Made by a program: the position numbers and the translations under genes | Assembly (NCBI GenBank): GCA_000785145.2 | Contig: JSZA02000031.1 | Span: 1 to 63,912, forward strand | DNA from: Candidatus Thiomargarita nelsonii | Lineage (GTDB): Bacteria > Pseudomonadota > Gammaproteobacteria > Beggiatoales > Beggiatoaceae | DNA: 63,912 nucleotides | Reading direction: 5' to 3' | Shown here: in pieces, positions 8,081 through 15,202 of the stretch | Numbering within the stretch: position 1 is the first letter of the stretch | Layout: the number at the start of each line of letters is the position of its first letter | Notes under the pieces: model-generated | Databases searched by the model: none | Seen by the model: only the letters and a program-made list of their open reading frames with translations | What the model was told of the DNA's origin: nothing

Positions 8081-9686
8081 ATGCGAAAATTTTCCTCTTA
8101 TGGACCAAATGATCCGGCACTACATTATTACGTTCCTCGTCAAGAATTAGTCAACGGGGCTTATCAACAATTATTGGGCGAACATTACATCACCGTCTGG
8201 GCACCTCGTCAAACGGGCAAAACTTGGATTATGCGCGAAGTTTTCTTTAAGCTTCAGCAAGACAGCCCGTTTGATATCGTTATCATGCCTTTGCAATACC
8301 TCTCTAATGTGACTGATGTCAATCGTGTTGCTCAACTCATCGCTCAGGCATTGATGGAAAAATTGGGCATAGAGAATCTAAGCATCAACACCTTAGAAGA
8401 CTTTCATCTTTTGTTTAAACGAGAAATCCTCCGTAAACCCTTAATTTTGATTTTGGATGAATTTGATGGACTTCCTGAACCGGTTATCGCTGGGCTAGTC
8501 AGTTTTTTTCTGAATATTTACCACAATCGTCAGAACCAACTGGACAAATCATCTGCTGAAAAGGATTATTTGTTACATGGCATGGCATTAATTGGAGTAC
8601 GTGCCGCCTTGGGCGTAGAAAATATCAAGGGTTCACCTTTCAATGTCCAGCGCGGTGTATATATTCCTAATTTGACGCATGATGAAGTGGCTGACCTCTT
8701 TAACGAATATCAACAAGAAAGTGGGCAAACAATTGAGCCAGAAGTTGTGGAACGTATCTGGTATGAAACGAAGTAACGGAGCTTGCGACGTTCATTTAAA
8801 GGGCAACCCGGATTAACTTGCTGGTTTGGGGAATTGTTGACGGAAACGTATAATCAAGCCACCGAACAATCCATTACGATGGCGCATTTTGAAGGGGTTT
8901 ATGCGGATGCGCTTGACTTGTTGCCTAATAACAACATTTTGAATATCATCAGCAAGGCGAAACAGCCCTCTTACAAACCGTTTGTTTTGGAATTGTTCCA
9001 AACAAAAACGAAAATAAAATTTACTTATGATGATCCTATTGTCAATTTTCTTTATATGAATGGGGTTGTTTCGGTTGAACAAGTCAGCGTGGGTGAAAAT
9101 TATGTGAAATTTCCTTGCCCATACATACAAAAGCGATTGTTCAGCTATTTTGCCAGAGAACTGTATCAGGAAATGGATGGATTATACTCACCGTTTGAAG
9201 ATTTGTCGGACACCATTACCGATAATAGTCTCAATCTTCCTCGATTATTGGCTAGATATGAGCAACATTTACAAGCCAATCGGGAGCAAGTATTAAAAAA
9301 CGCACCGCGTCGCCAAAATGATTTGCGTGTGTCTTCGGGCCGTTTTTCAGTTTCATCTTTATCTCTATCTGACCCGTTTTTTTCGTAGTTATGAGGCACA
9401 AGTTCAACCAGAATTTCCGACGGGTAATGGTCAAATTGATTTATTGATACGTTATGCGGGGCAATTGTTTGGATTAGAGTTAAAGAGTTTTGCAAATCAA
9501 CGAGAATATCGTAAAGCCCTCAATCAAGCGGCAAAGTATGGAAAACACTTAGGCGTGTTGGAAATCTGGTTAGTGTTATTTATAGAAGCCGTTGATGACA
9601 AGAATCGTCAACGCTTTGAAGCCGATTACACCGAAACGGGTGTCATTGTGCATCCGGTTTTTGTGCAGACGGGAAAAGACAATTAA
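8081..9686 (+). pseudogene. AAA-like ATPase with C-terminal PD-(D/E)XK nuclease domain, disrupted
   Basis: The N-terminal part has APRQTGKTW (Walker A) and LILDEFD (Walker B), and the family landmark GQPGLTCWFGELLTE. The C-terminal part has GNGQIDLLIRYAGQLFGLELK-type spacing, i.e. D-x9-10-E-x-K of PD-(D/E)XK nucleases (AAA-ATPase_like/PDDEXK_9 combination). The frame is broken twice. A TAA at 8774 begins what looks like a 27 bp in-frame insertion between YETK and GQPG, and a +1 shift near 9325-9340 separates NDLRV from AVFQFHLYLYL. Without these it would encode ~530 residues, a normal family length. The second break could be a sequencing error; the first is less easily so. Confidence 0.8.
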
Positions 9687-10017
9687 TGATAGGGATTAAC
9701 AAATATTTTGGAGTCCAAGATTTATCTTGGGCGTCGCCTCTGCCAAGATAAATCTTGGACTCCGAATACCACAATGCGCTCCTTAAACAATGTAACTTTG
9801 CTATCCAATAATTGTGTCCATGTGCTAAATTGATGCGAAAATTCAATAAAAGCCTGATGATTTTTTTGCCAATCGCTGACAGGCGTTGGGGCACGACTTC
9901 GATAGCGTTTTGTAAGCGATCTCGTTGAGAAGTGATTTGAGTGAGATTAGGTGCGCCCGTTTTCAGTGCTTGCTTGACTTTTGCATTTTGTTGTTTAGGG
10001 ACATAATAGGAGGGCAT
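9643..10017 (-). CDS. Small hypothetical protein, possibly truncated
   Basis: The frame from the ATG at 10017 begins MPSYYVPKQQNAKVKQAL, looks protein-like for about 60 residues and then runs into a dispersed stem-loop repeat (9710-9763) that encodes the C-terminus. I do not recognise a family. The native 3' end has probably been replaced by the repeat, so this may be a fragment. Confidence 0.35.
   Translation of the reverse strand: MPSYYVPKQQNAKVKQALKTGAPNLTQITSQRDRLQNAIEVVPQRLSAIGKKIIRLLLNFRINLAHGHNYWIAKLHCLRSALWYSESKIYLGRGDAQDKSWTPKYLLIPIINCLFPSAQKPDAQ
9710..9763. repeat. GGAGTCCAAGATTTATC inverted repeat, 21 bp arms, 12 nt loop
   Basis: Arms 9710-9730 and 9743-9763 are perfect inverted repeats. 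The loop GCGTCGCCTCTG resembles the loop of the copy at 55842-55895. Confidence 0.85.
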
Positions 10018-10164
10018 GTGCAATGGTGAGCCATTTACTGACGAACTACCTAGAACAAAAATGGTTTTTTTGACTTATGATAGCGTGTTATAATTTTTTT
10101 TCATAAAAACTCTATTCATAAAAAAGGAAAATTGAATGGAAGTATGTTCCCTAGAGTTTGGTAC

Positions 10165-10205
10165 CAGTCCAAGATTTATCTTGGTCCAAACCGAAGGTGG
10201 ACTCC
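10165..10205. repeat. Degenerate copy of the TCCAAGAT stem-loop repeat
   Basis: AGTCCAAGATTTATCTTGG is followed by an imperfect GTGGACTCC. It lies in the leader of the following pilus-type operon. Confidence 0.6.
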
Positions 10206-10223
10206 TAAATGAGGTATCTCACA

Positions 10224-10868
10224 ATGAGCCATCCTAAAAAAACCACCAAAACAAAAATTGACTGGTCAGAAATCTTATGGCCCTTGATTTTATTCGTTGT
10301 CAGTCTCATACTGACAACAATATTTCTTATTGCCAGTCAACAATATCACAAGCACATAAACGAATGGACACAGACACAAAAGAGCCATTTTGGCAGTTTA
10401 GAAAAGGAATATACACAACTTCAAGATACCTTAGAAATAGTCAACAAATTATATGTTCAAAAAGTTGAGCAATTGATTAAAATAGGATTTTTTTATCATG
10501 AACAAGATTTAAGCCTAGAAAAACAACGCTTGAAAATGTTTGGAAAAATCAGAACTCTCCTTTCTCAATTACCCTTGTTCACAGCCAACTATACACTCTC
10601 AGAAACAAAACGCTATACCGTTCCAGATTTTCTGAGACTAGAAAAGTCACTTAAAACCTATCAAACACAATTAACGCTAAAAGTAGAAATCTTACACGAA
10701 GAAGACTTATTAAAATTAATAGAAGCGATAAAATTCGCGGGCATATTCAATCTACAACGATGTGACATTGAGCGATTGACTCCTCAAATTGATGTCAAAA
10801 ATATTTCCCAAGCTTATTTTAAGGCAACTTGTGTCTTGGCTCGCTACACTTCATCTATAGAAAATTGA
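10224..10868 (+). CDS. Bitopic inner-membrane protein, PilO/MshJ-like position
   Basis: The ATG at 10224 follows GAGG; the ATG at 10209 lies upstream of it. Residues ~18-42 form a single membrane helix, followed by a coiled coil (~45-85) and a small alpha/beta C-terminal domain. This is the layout of PilO/MshJ assembly proteins of type IV and MSHA pili. Sequence similarity alone is weak. The call rests on the next genes: a secreted MshK-like protein and two prepilin-like proteins, arranged without terminators. Confidence 0.55.
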   Translation: MSHPKKTTKTKIDWSEILWPLILFVVSLILTTIFLIASQQYHKHINEWTQTQKSHFGSLEKEYTQLQDTLEIVNKLYVQKVEQLIKIGFFYHEQDLSLEKQRLKMFGKIRTLLSQLPLFTANYTLSETKRYTVPDFLRLEKSLKTYQTQLTLKVEILHEEDLLKLIEAIKFAGIFNLQRCDIERLTPQIDVKNISQAYFKATCVLARYTSSIEN

Positions 10869-10873
10869 CAAAT

Positions 10874-11296
10874 ATGCGACCAATTGTATTATTATTACTC
10901 ACACTTTCCCAAACAGCGGGAGCAGAAGGTTTATTGCGTTTATTCACAACCCCTCAAGAACGTGCCATGCTGAATGCAGAACGTTCTAAACCATTACCCC
11001 CTCCACCAAAACCCTCACCACCCACAACAAAACTAAAACCATCTAATACGACGACAACACCCCCTTACATTACCTTTAATGGATTAGTAATACGCAATGA
11101 TGGGCAAACGATTGTATGGATAAATGGCAGACAAGAATTGACTCAACAAGGCTTTACCGTTGAATTAGAAAAAATGACTGATGAACTATCAGTACCCATT
11201 GTATTATCCAATACCAAACAAAGAATCTTCTTAAAACCCGGACAAACACTCAACACATTAGATGGCACAATTCAAGAACAATTTGAAAAACATTAA
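10874..11296 (+). CDS. Secreted small pilus-assembly protein, MshK/PilP-like
   Basis: The start ATG at 10874 lies 5 bp after the preceding stop. Residues 1-18 form a signal peptide ending AGA; a proline-rich linker (~36-56) and a C-terminal ~80-residue beta-rich domain (FNGLVIRNDGQTIVWINGR) follow. This is typical of PulC/MshK/PilP-type periplasmic proteins that connect the inner-membrane platform to the secretin. The 3' end overlaps the next gene by up to 35 bp. Confidence 0.55.
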   Translation: MRPIVLLLLTLSQTAGAEGLLRLFTTPQERAMLNAERSKPLPPPPKPSPPTTKLKPSNTTTTPPYITFNGLVIRNDGQTIVWINGRQELTQQGFTVELEKMTDELSVPIVLSNTKQRIFLKPGQTLNTLDGTIQEQFEKH

Positions 11297-12581
11297 AATT
11301 CAGGAAACCGGCGCCGCCTTAATTATTTTTCTGACAATACTCGTCTTAGCAACAACGACAACCTTATTGTCTAAACTCAATCGCGTTCACTATCAAATTG
11401 AAAAGCAAAAACAAACCGCAAAAGTATTAGCACAAGCAAAAGAAGCTTTATTAGGATTTGCCCTCACTTATGCGGAAACCCATCAAGGACAAATGCAAGG
11501 CTATTTACCTTGCCCTGATAACAATGGCGATGGCAGAGCAGGACCCTCTTGTTCAAGTAAAGGCAACAGCGTCATAGGACGTTTTCCGTGGAAAACCCTG
11601 GGTTTACCCCCACTGCGCGATGGTAGTGGCGAATGTTTATGGTATGCCGTTTCTGGCACTTATAAAAACAATCCTAATCCTAAACCAATTTTAAGCAACA
11701 CCACAGAAGGATTATTTATTGTAAAAAATACCAAAGGTGACACAATAACAAATAAAGCAGCCATTGCGATCCTATTTGCGCCTGGCAGAGTCATTGATGG
11801 CAACCGTACTGCCACAAATAACACCCCCTGTGGTGACAATGTTCAAATTATTGACTATCTTGACAGATTAGAAATTGATGAAAATGGTGATAGCGTACCC
11901 ACGATCAAAAATTTCAGCGGACAACAAACGGGCGAAGCCAGTGGAAATCCAGGAGGAGATGAATTACCAACGGCAACCCCTTCAATATTTATCAAAGCCC
12001 CCTTAACCAGAGAAAATACAAACAATGTGATATTTAATGATACATTAACCTTAATCACGCCCAAAGATTTTGCGCCAGTCTATGAACGGATGAATGCTTG
12101 GGTGGCAAAACAAGTGCTAAAATGCTTAGAAAGCTATGCAGCCAACAATGGCAACCAATTTCCGTGGGCTTCTAAAGTCGCGCCTTATGATTATACTGAT
12201 GACAGCGGAGAACGCTTTGGCAGAATTCCCGATGCGCCTTTAAACGCGACGCATACTGATAATCCTGAAATGTCAAAAACATGGCCAACAGATTGCTTTG
12301 ATGAAGAAAGTGGTTTAGATGATTGGAAATGGGGATGGTGGAGCGCATGGAAAGAAATAGTGTTTTTTGCTGTCAATCCCACTTTAACAACGCCAACTGA
12401 AACAATAAACGTTAATCTGCTTGTGCTAGTTGCGGGACGCGAAATAAACGAACAAACACGCGCAGATAAAACGGATATAAGCAATTATCTTGAAGACGAA
12501 AATGCGGATGCTGATGAACATTTCATCAGCCAAGCGGCAACAAATAATTTTAACGATGTTGTTTATTGGAATAGAGAATGA
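11262..12581 (+). CDS. Prepilin-like minor pilin with large C-terminal domain
   Basis: The N-terminus has ETGAALIIFLTILVLATTTT, a pilin-like hydrophobic helix after a short leader. The next block, AKEALLGFAL followed by GYLPCPDNNGDG and GRFPWKTLGLPPLRDG.GE, is the hallmark of a conserved pseudopilin family found in MSHA-type loci. Cysteine pairs suggest periplasmic disulfides. The start is either the ATG at 11262 or the TTG at 11283. The gene once overlapped the next gene by ATGA; an insertion has separated them by 126 bp. Confidence 0.7.
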   Translation: MAQFKNNLKNIKIQETGAALIIFLTILVLATTTTLLSKLNRVHYQIEKQKQTAKVLAQAKEALLGFALTYAETHQGQMQGYLPCPDNNGDGRAGPSCSSKGNSVIGRFPWKTLGLPPLRDGSGECLWYAVSGTYKNNPNPKPILSNTTEGLFIVKNTKGDTITNKAAIAILFAPGRVIDGNRTATNNTPCGDNVQIIDYLDRLEIDENGDSVPTIKNFSGQQTGEASGNPGGDELPTATPSIFIKAPLTRENTNNVIFNDTLTLITPKDFAPVYERMNAWVAKQVLKCLESYAANNGNQFPWASKVAPYDYTDDSGERFGRIPDAPLNATHTDNPEMSKTWPTDCFDEESGLDDWKWGWWSAWKEIVFFAVNPTLTTPTETINVNLLVLVAGREINEQTRADKTDISNYLEDENADADEHFISQAATNNFNDVVYWNRE

Positions 12582-12712
12582 AGCTCGCAATTCGGTTGTT
12601 TCGGGAATGAGGTACGATTTCCCGAAACTCAATAGCCATTCGGTTGTTTCGGGAATGAGGTACGATTTCCCGAAACTCAATAACGATGTTGTTTATTGGA
12701 ATAGAGAATGAA
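12551..12712. repeat. 32 bp direct duplication flanking two TTTCGGGAA hairpins at a former ATGA gene overlap
   Basis: Bases 12551-12582 and 12681-12712 are identical (32 bp). The 98 bp between them holds two tandem hairpins with 48 bp period (starting 12591 and 12639). The left copy carries the stop of the upstream pilin gene and the right copy the start of the downstream one. The uninterrupted sequence had a 4 bp ATGA overlap. Confidence 0.85.
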
Positions 12713-13322
12713 TAGAAATAACGGATTTAGCCTAATCGAAATAGCAATCGTCTTATTTATTATCAGCTTACTGATAGGGCATTTATTAACGCCAATATCT
12801 ACCCAAATCGATCAGCGTCGATACAAACAGACTCAAAAAACTTTAGAAGAAATTAAACAAGCCTTATTAGGATTTGCCTCAATTCATGGACGCTTACCTT
12901 ATCCCGCCTCAAATCAAAAAACGGGCAGACAAGATTCAAGTCTTTATAAAAAAGAAGGATATTTACCTTGGGCAGATTTAGGGATAGCAAGAATTGATGC
13001 TTGGGGAAACCCGTTTCGCTATCGGGCTGAAGATGAATATAGTGAACCAACTCTTGATTACCAAAAAATTTTTGGCATAGTGGGGAGCGGCAGCGGATTA
13101 AGGGTAAAAGATAAACAAAATAATTATTTGACGACAAAGAGTGATGATTCTCGTGTGGCGGCAATTATTCTATCAACAGGTAAAAATGGCGTACCAGAAG
13201 AAGAAAATGGCAATCAGAATAAAATATTTATGTACGATGTCGATATCGATGATATTCTGACATGGCTATCCAGAAACACTTTAGTAAACAGTTTATACGC
13301 GACGGGACAATTGCCGCCATAA
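12708..13322 (+). CDS. Type IV prepilin-like protein (GFSLIE motif)
   Basis: MNRNNGFSLIEIAIVLFIISLL is a textbook prepilin leader: cleavage after Gly6, Phe7 as the methylated residue, Glu at +5, and a long hydrophobic helix. It then has a globular domain with GRLPYPAS and GYLPWADLGIARIDAWGNPFRYR, as in pseudopilins. It would be processed by a PilD-type peptidase and enter the pilus or its tip. It is the last gene of the operon; its stop codon lies next to an 11 bp duplication made by a MITE insertion. Confidence 0.85.
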   Translation: MNRNNGFSLIEIAIVLFIISLLIGHLLTPISTQIDQRRYKQTQKTLEEIKQALLGFASIHGRLPYPASNQKTGRQDSSLYKKEGYLPWADLGIARIDAWGNPFRYRAEDEYSEPTLDYQKIFGIVGSGSGLRVKDKQNNYLTTKSDDSRVAAIILSTGKNGVPEEENGNQNKIFMYDVDIDDILTWLSRNTLVNSLYATGQLPP

Positions 13323-13324
13323 TT

Positions 13325-13461
13325 CAATGCCATTAAGTTAAGCTAAAAAACCATACAGGTAGGGTGGCTATTGCTGCGCGTATCCACCTGATTAATATAT
13401 AACTTTTGGTGGATACGCTATCGCTTAATCCACCCTACATAGTCTTAACTTAATGGCATTG
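13325..13461. mobile_element. MITE-like palindromic element with 11 bp target duplication
   Basis: Ends CAATGCCATTAAGTTAAG and its complement; inner arms GTAGGGTGG...CCACCCTAC. The 11 bp CCGCCATAATT flanks it on both sides (13314-13324 and 13462-13472). The left copy contains the stop of the pilin gene. Confidence 0.85.
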
Positions 13462-13468
13462 CCGCCAT

Positions 13469-13579
13469 AATTCGAGTATCAGAAAAATCCTATTTTTTTC
13501 ACCCTAGTGTTTCGGGAAATCGCTCCGCTCATTCCCGAAACAAAAAACAATTCGAGTATCAGAAAAATCCTATTTTTTT
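13469..13579. repeat. 31 bp direct duplication flanking a TTTCGGGAA hairpin
   Basis: Bases 13469-13499 and 13549-13579 are identical. The intervening 49 bp carries GTTTCGGGAA...TTCCCGAAAC (13509-13541). The duplicated segment is the left half of a terminator; the right copy still forms the complete terminator. Confidence 0.85.
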
Positions 13580-13598
13580 AAAAAATAGGATTTTTTTT
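13563..13598. terminator. Bidirectional terminator between convergent pilin operon and dacB
   Basis: AAAAATCCTATTTTTTT pairs with AAAAAATAGGATTTTT; T-runs on both strands suit the two converging transcripts. Confidence 0.65.
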
Positions 13599-13604
13599 GA
13601 CGAT

Positions 13605-15029
13605 TTATTCACCATACTCATAAATAGCTAACACGATACGATCTTCAACCTTATCCGCCTCCCGACCACCACATCGGTTATTATTCAAAAACAGCGCATA
13701 TCCAAAAACGGTGCCATTTTTACTTTCCACATAACCGGCTAAGGTACTGACACCACTTAAGGTGCCCGTTTTCGCCCGAACTTTTCCTCGCGCAGCGGAC
13801 TTTGCAAAACGCCGTGAATGGACACCATAAGCCCCCATCACTCGCAAGCTTGAGATAAAATCGGGTCCTATGTCAAAACGTGAAAACATACTGGTCAATA
13901 AATCCGTCATAGCACGGGTTGTCATACGGTTTTTTCTTGACAAGCCAGAGCCATCAACCAACTTAACCCCCTGTAGATTGACACCACTTGAATCTAAAAA
14001 ATCACTCATTAATCTTAATCCATTTGCATGACTACCAGGTGTCCCAGAACGCACAGCCGCGATGGTTTTGACAACTTGTTCGGCTGTCATATTATTAGAA
14101 TAAGTATTTAAATCTTTTAAAGTCAATGATAAAGTTTGTGAAAAATATTGATACAACTTTTTGGCAGAAATTGACGATTTGCTGAAGAGAGTCTCACCAT
14201 TGATTTTAACCCCCGCTTTCAGTAAAAGCATACGAAAAGTTTCACTCGCATAGCGCGTTGGGTTATTGATATTAAGAAGAACAACCCTTTCTTGAGCATT
14301 AATACGTCGCTGACCTCTGACCCGTATTTCTAATTTTCCGGCTACTTTTTCGCTTCGGCTGACTGACACTGAATTTTTGCCCCCTCGTTTACTCGTCTTG
14401 CCAGTATTATGCAACTGTATATAAGGGGCGGGCGGCTCCAACCAAACATTTAACGAACTTCCTAGCCGTGCGCCTGGTCGAATATGGACCGCGATGGTAT
14501 TGAAATTCAAGGATAATGCGCCCAATTTCGCATCATAAGACCGCTGACTACGTTCAGCCCGCCATGCGGGTGCTCGATCATATTCATCGAAAAAGTGCGT
14601 ATCGACCACTAAATTGCCCGTAATTTCATTAATACCACTGTCTTTGATTGTTGTAGCGATATGCCAAAGTTGTTCCGTAGTCAATCTAGGATCACCACCA
14701 CCGCGTATAATTAAATCGCCTTGAAGAATATTTTCTTTTCGTACTCCCCTATACAAAAATTCCGTTTTAAAACGATATTCAGGACTTAAATAATGTAAAG
14801 CAGCAGAAGTGGTGATGATTTTCATCACTGAGGCAGGCAATAAAGGCTTATCGGTATGACGTGCATAAACGACTTTACCAGTCGGCAAGGCGACTATACT
14901 GACAGAAGTTTGACTCTTATCTAAACAACGTTTATTTAATGCTTTGTCAATTTTTTGAGTCAGTAAGGTTTGTGAATGGACGGAGACAGTCAACAACATC
15001 AATAGACTGAGCCATAAAAAATTTAACAT
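13605..15029 (-). CDS. dacB: D-alanyl-D-alanine carboxypeptidase/endopeptidase (PBP4)
   Basis: A 474-residue protein, normal PBP4 length, with a signal peptide (~1-19). All three penicillin-binding motifs are present: SVMK (S67-K70), SNN (311-313) and KTGT (420-423). It trims or hydrolyses peptidoglycan cross-links in the periplasm. The characteristic insertion between the first two motifs is present. It is probably monocistronic, ending at the shared terminator. Confidence 0.92.
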   Translation of the reverse strand: MLNFLWLSLLMLLTVSVHSQTLLTQKIDKALNKRCLDKSQTSVSIVALPTGKVVYARHTDKPLLPASVMKIITTSAALHYLSPEYRFKTEFLYRGVRKENILQGDLIIRGGGDPRLTTEQLWHIATTIKDSGINEITGNLVVDTHFFDEYDRAPAWRAERSQRSYDAKLGALSLNFNTIAVHIRPGARLGSSLNVWLEPPAPYIQLHNTGKTSKRGGKNSVSVSRSEKVAGKLEIRVRGQRRINAQERVVLLNINNPTRYASETFRMLLLKAGVKINGETLFSKSSISAKKLYQYFSQTLSLTLKDLNTYSNNMTAEQVVKTIAAVRSGTPGSHANGLRLMSDFLDSSGVNLQGVKLVDGSGLSRKNRMTTRAMTDLLTSMFSRFDIGPDFISSLRVMGAYGVHSRRFAKSAARGKVRAKTGTLSGVSTLAGYVESKNGTVFGYALFLNNNRCGGREADKVEDRIVLAIYEYGE

Positions 15030-15052
15030 GCTTAATAATCCTTATGTTTAAA

Positions 15053-15078
15053 GGAGTCCAAGATTTATCTTGGACGTC
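15053..15078. repeat. TCCAAGATTTATC stem-loop repeat copy
   Basis: GGAGTCCAAGATTTATCTTG followed by GACGTC; lies upstream of the dacB start. Confidence 0.8.
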
Positions 15079-15088
15079 TTTTTTCAAT

Positions 15089-15196
15089 CAATGCCATATC
15101 GGGCAACCACAAGGGATTAAGGGCAACCACAAGGGATTGCCCCTACATCATACCGTTGTAGGGGCAATCCTTTATGGTTGCCCCTTAATGGCATTG
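15089..15196. mobile_element. MITE-like palindromic element with 11 bp target duplication
   Basis: CAATGCC and GGCATTG ends with GGGCAACCACAAGGGATTG arms; part of the left arm is internally duplicated. The 11 bp CTTTTTTCAAT is repeated at 15078-15088 and 15197-15207. The right copy contains the stop codon of the RND gene. Confidence 0.85.
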
Positions 15197-15202
15197 CTTT
15201 TT

